NCBI RefSeq assembly: GCF_905220365.1
Contig: NC_061138.1
Location: 10,369,814 to 10,433,813 of the forward strand
DNA: 64,000 nt
DNA from: Vanessa cardui
Taxonomy: Eukaryota > Arthropoda > Insecta > Lepidoptera > Nymphalidae
Direction: 5' to 3'
Shown here: positions 55,968-64,000 of the stretch, piece by piece
Layout of the letters: every line of letters begins with the position of its first letter
Position numbering within the stretch: the first letter of the stretch is position 1
Made by a program: the position numbers and the translations under genes
Notes under the pieces: model-generated
Database searches by the model: none
Seen by the model: only the letters and a program-made list of their open reading frames with translations
Told to the model about the DNA's origin: nothing

Positions 55968-58832
55968 CCCTTAGAAATATTTTATCAAAACGTACGTGGT
56001 TTATGTACTAAAACTAACGAATTTAGACAAAATATTCTTAATCATAACTTCGATTTAATTTTAATTACTGAGTCATGGTTGACAAATGGTATCTATGACC
56101 GTGAAATATGCGACAGCAGATACGATATCCTAAGATGCGATAGAAATATCGAAACATCCACAAAAAGAAAGGGCGGTGGTGTACTCCTATGTGCCCTAAA
56201 GAAATTACACATTCAACACCGTAGTGAATGGGCTTGTCATGGAGTCGAATCCCTTTGGGTAACTATACCTAGTGAACATTTGAAAAATCAAGGACATCGA
56301 AACATTCATATTGGGTTAATCTACGCGCCTCCAGATGACCTATTATCATCTCGCCTTGAATCAATAACATCCCGTCTAGCTGAAATCACTTCCAAGCAAC
56401 CAAATGACTACATCATTCTAGCTGGTGACTTCAACCTACCGAATGTTAAATGGTCAGATAGTGGACCTATAATACAAAAACAAGGACCAGAAAATTTACA
56501 AAACGCTACGGAGAATCTTATTGACATATGCTACCTTTCTGATTTGAAACAACATAATACAGTTGTCAATAACAAAGACAGAACCTTGGACCTGATATTT
56601 AGCAACATAAATTTTGAAGTTCATCACTGCCCCTGCCCATTCGTCTTAGAGGACCCGTATCATCCATGTCTTCAATTCAATCTCGCCAATCTGCAGATTC
56701 GTAACTTGCGCAAAAAACCTGTCATAAAACCTAATTTTTTCAAGGGGGATTATGCAAAAATAAATGAGTATCTATGTAGGATTAATTGGCTCGACAAATT
56801 AAAAGCAGATTCAATGGTCGGAGTTATCGACATATTTTACGCAATTTTAAGAGACGCTATTAAAAATTTCGTTCCAATAGAAACGAAATTCAAGAATAAC
56901 TTTCCAGTGTGGTACTCGAAGCCATTAATCCATGTAGTAAAAGAAAAGTTACAAAAGCACAAACTGTGGAAAGTGGGGAAAAACCCTCGAGATTACGATG
57001 AGTTTGCGATATTAAGGACGAGACAAAAACATCTCCAGAGTAGATGCTATGCTGCATACACTCAACGTATGCAAACCTTCATACTCAAGGACCCTAAACA
57101 ACTTTTTTCATTTACTAAATCATTGAGAAGCAACGAAAACGAATACCCTACAAAACTTACGCTAGGAGATACTATATACACAGATGAACCTTCGATGTGT
57201 AAAGGATTCAGTGAGTATTTCGAGAGTGTTTTTATAAAACCTGCTAAAAATTACGACGTAACAAATCAGCCTATATTATCTCAGAATGGATCCATTAACA
57301 AAATCATTATCGAAGAAAAAGAAGTTTACAATCTGCTCAAAACGCTTAAGACTGATAAAGGGCCAGGTAGCGACGGCATTCCACCATTCTTTCTATCCAA
57401 GTGTGCTAAAAACCTAGCTAAACCACTTTCAATTATTTTTAACTTTTCTGTTAATGTGTTTTGTACTTTTCCCGACGTATGGAAAGAAGCTCTAATAGTA
57501 CCAATCCACAAAAGTGGTTCTAAAACAAAAATTGAAAACTACCGACCGATTTCTATCCTGAACGCAATGAGCAAGCTGTTCGAAAAAGTGGTGTACAAAC
57601 AAATATGCCCCATTATTACAAGGTCCATTCCCTACGAACAACACGGTTTCATGAAGAATCGCTCAACGGTCTCCAATTTGGCCATCTTCACAGACTTTAT
57701 ACTGCAAAGTTTGGATGAAAGATGCCAAGTAGATGTCATCTACACAGATTTTGAAAAAGCTTTCGACCGCGTAGATCACGTGATATTACTTCACAAACTT
57801 AATACTCTTGGGATAAACGGAAACTTGCTTCGATGGTTGACATCCTATATAAAAAATCGTATGCAGGCAGTAGTAACAGGCAGTGCTAGAAGTGATTTTG
57901 TATTCATATCATCAGGGGTCCCTCAAGGATCCATTTTGGGGCCCCTTCTATACAATGCATATCTTTTTGACATCGGCAGTTGTCTCAAACATTCACACTA
58001 CTTGATGTTCGCTGACGATAAAAAAGTCTACTTTAAAATAAGATCATTCAAGGATTGCCTTAAATTACAAGATGATTTAAATGCCCTGACAAAATACTAC
58101 GCGAAAAACAGAATTACAGTAAACGTTAAGAAATGTCATCATATAACTCTGACTCGTAAAAAAACAAAAATTAATTTCGACTATAAAATCAATGACGCGA
58201 CCATTGCTAAAAAATCTACCGTTACAGATCTAGGTATTAAAATTGACACTAAAGTTTCAATGATTGAACATATTGACGCAGTAACAAATAGGGCGTATAA
58301 GCAACTTGGTTTTATTAAGCGAGCAACTCAATCATTTAATAATATTGAATGCATAAAAATACTCTACTCTGCATACGTTCGAAGTATCTTGGAATATGCA
58401 AGTAGTATATGGTCACCTCTATATAAAAATCATATTCAGAGACTCGAATCTATACAATATAAATTTCTCAAATACTTAGCGTACAAAGATTTTAAAAAAT
58501 TTGACACTTATGAAGAAGCCTGTATTTATTATAAACTAGATTCGCTAGAGCAAAGACGAAACCAAAAGGATATGCTGTTACTACAAGCAATTTTAACTGG
58601 TATGATGGATTGTCCCAGTTTGGTGTCAGCATTCTCTCTAAATGCCTCCTCATTTAGATCGCGCAACCCCCACCTACTAGTTGTTCCAAAATGTAACACA
58701 AATTATGCAAAAAACTCTATAAGTGTACGTCTAGCAAGAAGATACAACAAATTATTTTCTCATTTAGACCTGTTTCACTTATCCAAAAAACAATTGAAGA
58801 ATCAAATAACACTATCTTACCGTCAAAAATAG
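55968..58832 (+). CDS. Retrotransposon ORF2: endonuclease and reverse transcriptase, 5' frame break suspected
   Basis: The frame is open from 55806 to 58832 but has no ATG before the catalytic domain; the codon at 56079 is TTG inside the endonuclease. The endonuclease starts near 55968 with QNVRG, followed by ITESWL, GGGVLL, GDFN (56424), TLDLIFSN and EDPYHP, the nicking residues of the apurinic-type family. The reverse transcriptase follows: KGPGSDGIPP, HKSGSKTKIENYRPIS, TDFEKAFDRVDH (57744), SSGVPQGSILGPLL and catalytic FADD (58008). The C-terminal region resembles the thumb and tail of CR1-type proteins. The enzyme would nick the target and reverse-transcribe element RNA in the nucleus. 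A plausible start ATG at 55934 lies in a different frame that stops at 55964, so I infer a one-base insertion or deletion near 55955-55967. The catalytic motifs themselves look complete. Confidence 0.88.
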   Translation, partial: PLEIFYQNVRGLCTKTNEFRQNILNHNFDLILITESWLTNGIYDREICDSRYDILRCDRNIETSTKRKGGGVLLCALKKLHIQHRSEWACHGVESLWVTIPSEHLKNQGHRNIHIGLIYAPPDDLLSSRLESITSRLAEITSKQPNDYIILAGDFNLPNVKWSDSGPIIQKQGPENLQNATENLIDICYLSDLKQHNTVVNNKDRTLDLIFSNINFEVHHCPCPFVLEDPYHPCLQFNLANLQIRNLRKKPVIKPNFFKGDYAKINEYLCRINWLDKLKADSMVGVIDIFYAILRDAIKNFVPIETKFKNNFPVWYSKPLIHVVKEKLQKHKLWKVGKNPRDYDEFAILRTRQKHLQSRCYAAYTQRMQTFILKDPKQLFSFTKSLRSNENEYPTKLTLGDTIYTDEPSMCKGFSEYFESVFIKPAKNYDVTNQPILSQNGSINKIIIEEKEVYNLLKTLKTDKGPGSDGIPPFFLSKCAKNLAKPLSIIFNFSVNVFCTFPDVWKEALIVPIHKSGSKTKIENYRPISILNAMSKLFEKVVYKQICPIITRSIPYEQHGFMKNRSTVSNLAIFTDFILQSLDERCQVDVIYTDFEKAFDRVDHVILLHKLNTLGINGNLLRWLTSYIKNRMQAVVTGSARSDFVFISSGVPQGSILGPLLYNAYLFDIGSCLKHSHYLMFADDKKVYFKIRSFKDCLKLQDDLNALTKYYAKNRITVNVKKCHHITLTRKKTKINFDYKINDATIAKKSTVTDLGIKIDTKVSMIEHIDAVTNRAYKQLGFIKRATQSFNNIECIKILYSAYVRSILEYASSIWSPLYKNHIQRLESIQYKFLKYLAYKDFKKFDTYEEACIYYKLDSLEQRRNQKDMLLLQAILTGMMDCPSLVSAFSLNASSFRSRNPHLLVVPKCNTNYAKNSISVRLARRYNKLFSHLDLFHLSKKQLKNQITLSYRQK

Positions 58833-58900
58833 ACACGCACACACACACCCACACGCACACACACACACCCACACGCACACACACACACCCGCACGCACAC
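58833..58900 (+). repeat. CA-rich minisatellite, period about 20 bases
   Basis: Three to four copies of a unit in which a (CA)n run is broken by CCC and GC steps at regular 20-base spacing. It directly follows the ORF2 stop codon. The long complementary-strand Cys/Val-rich frames here are products of this low complexity and are not genes. Confidence 0.9.
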
Positions 58901-59130
58901 ATAAACACAGAAAAACACACACGCATGCACAATCACACATACAAATACCCATACACTTGTGAATATTCTCTTGTCACAAACGTCAACAACTTTATTTAGA
59001 CCTGCTTTCTTTTTGTTATCCACTTTGTTAAATATATTATATTAAACATTTTATATTGTAATCTTTGTGGCCAAAGTCTTCTTGTAATTTAAAAAAACTG
59101 TACAAATATAATCTGTATACGCTGTTGATT
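58833..59130 (+). other. 3' UTR of the CR1-like element
   Basis: Sequence between the ORF2 stop and the (AAAT)n tail. The first 70 bases are a CA-rich tandem repeat; the rest is AT-rich single-copy-looking DNA without a further frame. In this superfamily the distal 3' UTR is the part recognised by the reverse transcriptase. Confidence 0.75.
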
Positions 59131-59160
59131 ACAAATAAATAAATAAATAAATAAATAAAT
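59131..59160 (+). repeat. (AAAT)n tail of the CR1-like element
   Basis: About seven uninterrupted tetramers immediately after the 3' UTR and before unique sequence. A short microsatellite in place of poly(A) is typical of CR1-type 3' ends. Confidence 0.9.
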
Positions 59161-59311
59161 TACTCATGACAATGGTTCCGAGTTCTATGTTGTACTATGT
59201 TTAATTTATACGATTTTAACTGTAGCCAATGCGGCATGTTACATTCATATATTAGTGGTATAATGTTGTATTTATTTTATGAACTTTATATAACTTGATG
59301 AGCAATGATCT

Positions 59312-59397
59312 GGGCCCAGGTTTTGTGCAAATCCATGCAATGATAAGTGATTACTATTCAGGTAGATACACATTACATTCTACCGCCAAAAAGGTAA
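59312..59397 (+). repeat. Family C repeat, 5' fragment
   Basis: Matches ggttttgtgcaaatcc and cattctaccgccaaa of the family head. It lies in the flank downstream of the CR1-like element. Confidence 0.6.
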
Positions 59398-59485
59398 AGT
59401 TTTATGTAATTACAGAATACTAAACTTTCCATCGAACAGATCGTTAACACCTTAACAACAATATTTTTATATTTAAAAAAAAAAG

Positions 59486-59799
59486 TAAAGTAACAGCCTG
59501 TAAATTCCCACTGCTGGGCTAAAGGCCTCCTCTCCCTTTAAGGAGAAGGTTTGGAACATATTCCACCACGCTGTTCCAATGCGGGTTGGTGGAATACACA
59601 TGTGGCAGAATTTGTATGAAATTTGTCACATGCAGGTTTCCTCACGATGTTTTCCTTCACCGCTGAGCACGAGATGAATTATAAAGACAAATTAAGCACA
59701 TGAATCAGCGGTGCTTGCCTGGGTTTGAACCCGCAATCATCGGTTAAGATGCACGCGTTCTAACCACTGGGCCATCTCTGCTCTTTCTCTCTTTCTTTC
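59486..59799 (-). mobile_element. SINE family A with TTACTT-type tail and 12-base duplication
   Basis: Near-consensus body, head at the right end, tail of GTAAAGTAAC units. TTTTTATATTTA at 59464-59475 recurs at 59800-59811. A pyrimidine-rich stretch lies between the head and the right-hand duplicate. It sits about 330 bases downstream of the CR1-like element. Confidence 0.92.
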
Positions 59800-59887
59800 T
59801 TTTTATATTTATTTACACTTATTTAAATAACACGCAATAGAACCAGTTTTTTTTTTAAACATAATAACTTGTTCCTACTTCGTATAA

Positions 59888-60108
59888 GTCTGAGTAGAAC
59901 CCACTTATCCTGGTAGATCCTCTACCGTCAAACAGTAATACTCAGTCTTTTTGTGTTCTGGTTCGTAAGGTGAGTTAGCCAGTAATTACAGGGTCAATGA
60001 ACTTAACATCTTTGTTCCTAAAGTCACTTGAACATTGGCGATGTAAGCAATTGTTAACAATAATTACGAGGCATGTGTCTATGGGCGATGGTTTGACCAC
60101 TTTTATTA
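59888..60108 (+). repeat. Family C repeat, diverged
   Basis: Shows ctaccgtcaaacagtaatac, ttgtgttctggttcg and gtctatgggcgatgg. Confidence 0.72.
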
Positions 60109-62503
60109 AAAATATCCACTATCATGTTACCCGTACATAAATTTAATAATAAATTATTTTTGTAATTCGAATATAGAATAACCGAGTAAAACTTTATCGA
60201 ATCGATAATCGATGTAGAATGAATCATCCTCACGCTAGAACAAATAAGAACTGTCTTCGTTCAGAATAATGGATAGTGAAACTTGATACCGTACTGTGGT
60301 CTCCCGTTTCTGAACCTATAGTTTATTGGGTTATGATGACCTTTTCGGATAGCTCAGTTTTTGTGTACGTTTGAAATATTACCATAAAGATATATGACAC
60401 TACACTCTCTAAAATATTTTAACGTTTAATCGATAGTGTTTTGTTATTTTAAGCTCTTATAGATTTAGTACTAGCTATTGCAAAGCTGGAATATTCGCAC
60501 TGAGAATGAATATGGCGACTTTGACAATATAGTATTATAGTTCGATACATAGAAAGCCCTAGAGGGTTTCATTATTTAAAATTTATTTTACGATGAAAAG
60601 ATAATATTATTCCAAAATTAAAATCACAGGAAATAACAGGCTTTTCTATTTTTGTTCTCGATTTTTTTTTGGGTAGATTCATATGATGAGAAGCTATCTG
60701 CATACCTACTTAGTAGATACTGTATTGATGTAATATGTTTTATGTGATTTTATCAATGAAACATTTAGCAGGGTAGCCGTGATTAAGTCACAGATCAGTC
60801 AGTGTACTGCAAGGAAATGCTCAAAATCAGATCATGGATCGATCAGAAGGAATCGCTCTTACACTTTACCACATAATATAAAACGTGTCATATTGATGTG
60901 ACGCTACTAGTCCACAACTAAGACCGATGGGAATTCCATCAAGTTTCGCGTAAATTTTTTTATCAACCATGATTGAAAAATTGATGAGATCAAATGGCTT
61001 TTAACATACTGATACATCCGTGAGAGACATTTGATAACTCGATGCTCAACCGAATTACCGATGGAGGTTGATTGAAAACTGTAAGGAGAAACTCGCTACG
61101 CTCCGAGATCCGATTACGTAAATAGTATATGCAAAAAACAGATTAAGCAAGATAATTATTTTGACGGACAATCAAAATTAATAGCCGTAAATGTTCCTTA
61201 AATATATGATAATTATTAATTAAATAAAAATATTTTCGTTATTAATTATGCTTTTAATGGCATTTAATATGCAATAAAGAATATAAATGTTTTAACGAAA
61301 ACTATATTCATTTTAATTATGTATTGTGTAAGATATAAAAAAATACGTGAAATTTTATATTATTTTTAACGTAGTAATAAAAATATATATACAAGTTGTA
61401 AATAAAACGATAAAGCTATTTTTCTGTTTAATGTAGTATAAAATACCTATGTTATTAAAAAAATTAAATGTAATAAATTATTATAACACTTTGAAACTAT
61501 AAAAAGTCTTCGTATTATTTAGTTTTATCGAAAAAAATATGATTAAGTACTCTTGAAATTCTTGTGATACTGCATGAAGCGAGACAATTCGGCGTACACG
61601 GCGCGCTTGCATGGTAAGAGCTCCACTCGCCGCCTCTAATCGATTTCACGTCTATTTCCCTGCCACCTCTATTATATTCGATGACCTCACTCAAATATCG
61701 ATAATACCCGATTCTTTCCCTAATCGAACGATTAATCGAGAATACTCCAATGTTCCACGGTTTCTTAGGATGAAATTGCATTAGATTCATCGATCGATAA
61801 ACGATTTTTATCAAAGTAAGAACATTTATCATCCGTTCAGAGGGTGTTTTTAGTTTTGCTATTTTATTTGATGGAACGATAAAATAGTTTTTATAATTGT
61901 ATAAATATTAAAGTAGAATTTCTAAAGAAGTATTTCTCCACTTGTAAACCCTAGGAAAATATGTCATTGGATTTTTCTTTCGAGACATTAGAAAGAATAT
62001 AGAGAGTTACTTTGACTTACATATAATATAGTAATAGTTTTCCTTTAGATTGGCTGTAGTGACAAAAATCATGACCAATTCCTTGATTTAAAAAGTGTGG
62101 TAATTTATTTGGAATACCGTAGAAGCAATGGACCACATGTTTAACTGGTATATGGGGGAAAATGTCTGTAAATTAAAATATTAAGATCATCTAAAGAAAA
62201 TTCAGGTATTTTTCAAATAATTGCTAGCTCATTTCTCAGACACGTAAAGTACTTTGACATTGCAGCGTCAGAATCTCTGGCCACTTGTGTTCCAAGAAAA
62301 GAATTACGAGCTACTCTCGTGTAGTGTACGTTAAACGGAGTCAAAAGGGCAAATAGGGAAACTAGAGGATCGTGCTGCGAAGAATGCTTAATTGTCTTAC
62401 AGGAAAACGTTTTGTTAAATGACATGTGATTACGTCGGACGAAATAGCTAAAGACCTACTGTTCTTTGGAACTAGTTCTGCATTATATGCCAAGATTTAT
62501 ATA
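60109..62503. other. Unique DNA with a motif cluster
   Basis: Repeat-free by eye. The 61560-61800 island holds the ATCGAT-type sites; 62220-62430 is also GC-richer. No exon supported. Confidence 0.45.
61638..61798. promoter_or_regulatory. Cluster of ATCGAT-type and TAATCG sites
   Basis: AATCGATT (61638-61645), TATCGATA (61696-61703, DREF consensus), TAATCGAACGATTA (61721-61734) and ATCGATCGAT (61789-61798) fall within 160 bases of unique, GC-richer DNA. Candidate enhancer or promoter. Confidence 0.3.
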
Positions 62504-62752
62504 TTACGACCTCCGTGGTCGAGTACAAGTGGGTTCGTCGAGGCCCAGGGTTCGATTCCCGGTTTCGATGTACAAATACGTCGCTTCGAGGTCCAGGGTT
62601 TACGGTTTCAATGTCCAAAAAGTTCGTTAGTTTTCTGCTTTGTCTTGGGCCTGGGTGTTTGTGGTACCGTCGTTACTTCTGATATTGCATAACAAAATTG
62701 CTTTAGCTACTTATATTGGAATCAGAGTGATTAATGTGATGTTGTCCAATAT
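62504..62752 (+). mobile_element. SINE family B with a duplicated box B segment
   Basis: A segment of about 40 bases around box B occurs twice in tandem, at 62537-62577 and, diverged, at 62582-62620. Head and distal body otherwise match the family. Confidence 0.88.
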
Positions 62753-62992
62753 TTATTTATTTTAGCTGAATGCTAAGATTCACTTTGGGTGATTTGCATC
62801 TGAAGGCATCGAAGAAATGATTTATTAGAAATTGACTGATGATTGATGATACTTATAAATTTAATTTATAAAAGAGCTTTTGTAAAGTGTAGGTAATAGT
62901 CTAGAATAGCACATAGGATACTTTTTATCTTGGAAAATAGTACACATGATAGCTGTATTCATGCTAAGCCACACACTTGATATATAAAGCAG

Positions 62993-63186
62993 TCGCCCGC
63001 GGATTCGCTCGCGTTACAAGGCGTTGTCATGTGTCATGTGCAGGCAAAAAGGTAGTAAGGTCCTTTCATGGAGTTCAAGTTTCCTTCATACCAAATTTCA
63101 TCAAATTTGGTTTAGCGGTTGGGTCGTGAAAGAGCGACAGACAGACAGAGACAGAGTTACTTTCACATTTATAATATTAATATATG
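62993..63186 (+). repeat. Family D repeat
   Basis: Has gattcgctcgcgttac, ggagttcaagtttccttc, gtgaaagagcgacagacag and the acatttataatatta end. Confidence 0.85.
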
Positions 63187-63240
63187 TTTTTGCATTGGTA
63201 CGTAACATGCGTTTGCACTAAGACTTGCGTCCAAATAAGT

Positions 63241-63529
63241 ATTGAGTCGAGATGGCCCAGTGGTTAGAACGCGTGCATCTTAACCGATGATTGCGGGTTC
63301 AAACCCAGGCAAGCACCGCTGATTCATGTGCTTAATTTGTCTTTATAATTCATCTCGTGCTCAGCGGTGAAGGAAAACATCGTGAGGAAACCTGTATGTG
63401 AGAAATTTCATAGAAATTCTGCCACATGTGTTTTCCACCAACCCGCATTGGTTGAATATGTTCCTAACCTTCTCTTCAAAGGGAGAGGAGGCCTTTAGCC
63501 CAGCAGTGGGAATTTACAGGCTGTTGTTG
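63241..63529 (+). mobile_element. SINE family A with a 16-base imperfect duplication
   Basis: Both boxes intact, (GTT)n tail, and a small deletion in the GAACAGCGTGG block. TTGCGTCCAAATAAGT at 63225-63240 matches 63530-63545 with two differences. Confidence 0.93.
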
Positions 63530-63869
63530 TTGCGTCCAATTAACTTACGTACATGTTGGTTTAATTCAAATCACAAGGTATGTAATTTTTGTAATAGCTA
63601 GGTGCTTTTGTGTCGGATAACATAAGGCCATATGTGACCACCAGCTAAAGGTGCAGTGTTGTGGTGGAACATGCACCAACCCTTCTTATACTCTTTTTGT
63701 TTAATCGTTTGGTTGACCTTTATCACACTTCATTGGCTAAAATATGTAAAGAACAAGTTAGTAATATGATATGTCGAAACTCTTTTTAGACTATAAAAAT
63801 TCTTTAAAATATTTATAAAGATAACCAAGCTTTTTCAGTAGGTATAGTAATTGACTTTAAACTATACTA

Positions 63870-64000
63870 TACGATGACCTCCATGGTCGTGTAGTGTGTA
63901 CGCCGGTTTTCATGGATACGCCACTCCGAGGTTCAGGGTGCGATTCCCGGCCGAGACGATTTAGAAAAATTTCATTAGTTTTCTATATTGTCTTGGGTCT
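63870..64000 (+). mobile_element. SINE family B, cut by the window end
   Basis: Head, spacer (gtgtgtacgccggttttcatgg), box B and the start of the body (ttgtcttgggtct) are present; the rest continues past the window. Confidence 0.9.

Larger units (their letters stand above)
54420..59160 (+). mobile_element. Nearly full-length CR1-superfamily non-LTR retrotransposon
   Basis: A LINE carrying a possible 5' leader, ORF1, a linker of about 350 bases, ORF2 (endonuclease plus reverse transcriptase), a 3' UTR that opens with a CA-rich minisatellite, and a terminal (AAAT)n tail. PHD finger plus coiled coil plus FP-like C-terminus in ORF1, an endonuclease with an EDPYHP end motif, and a short repeat tail instead of poly(A) fit the CR1/Daphne/Rex1 group better than Jockey, L1 or RTE. 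The 3' end is firm at the tail; the 5' end is a guess, since I found no convincing target-site duplication. Length of about 4.7 kb suits a complete member. The coding frames are long and uninterrupted apart from the ORF2 start problem, so insertion is probably recent. Confidence 0.88.

Noticed and set aside
58717..59023. Minus-strand frames rich in Cys and Val
   Set aside because: Generated by the CA-rich minisatellite after ORF2.
61515..61832. 105-codon minus-strand frame with a real ATG
   Set aside because: No domain, and it overlaps the GC-richer motif cluster where stop codons are scarcer; a regulatory island explains it equally well.
63241..63320. tRNA gene
   Set aside because: The box A and box B pair belongs to the SINE family A head and recurs in many copies; no folded mature tRNA with acceptor stem is present.

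Overview
The window looks like a gene-poor stretch of a lepidopteran nuclear genome, probably a nymphalid butterfly. The evidence is the AT-rich background, at least three families of short interspersed repeats of the type that litter butterfly genomes (two with tRNA-like polymerase III boxes), CR1-type and RTE-type non-LTR retrotransposon sequence, and no bacterial-style gene packing. The order and family assignment rest on my recognition of repeat families and were not tested by search. I see no host protein-coding exon I can defend, no rRNA, no stand-alone tRNA gene and no CRISPR array. Most short open frames are chance frames or frames crossing repeats. The window may be intergenic or part of a very long intron; the sequence does not decide this. 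Layout: 1-9000 is AT-rich DNA with a palindrome, degraded repeats, and a repeat cluster at 3.7-7.3 kb that holds a local duplication and a SINE nested in another repeat. 9-14.8 kb is largely repeat-free with islands of higher GC. 15-33 kb alternates SINEs, repeat remnants, a TA-flanked MITE (26.04-26.38 kb) and a perfect 26-bp hairpin (32.97 kb). 34-37 kb and 42-52 kb are mostly unique non-coding DNA; the second stretch holds a run of perfect palindromes at 50.07-50.11 kb. 54.4-59.2 kb is one nearly complete CR1-like retrotransposon. 59.3-64 kb returns to SINEs and unique sequence. The only clear proteins belong to that retrotransposon. ORF1 has an N-terminal C4HC3 (PHD-type) zinc finger, a coiled coil and an FP-like C-terminal domain. 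ORF2 is an apurinic-type endonuclease joined to a reverse transcriptase with an intact FADD motif. The ORF2 frame has no ATG ahead of its endonuclease; the likely start lies in another frame, so this copy is probably disabled by a one-base frameshift or uses unusual initiation. The SINEs presumably borrowed LINE machinery, since several show 10-16 bp target-site duplications. Regulatory sites listed here are motif matches only, useful for choosing what to test.
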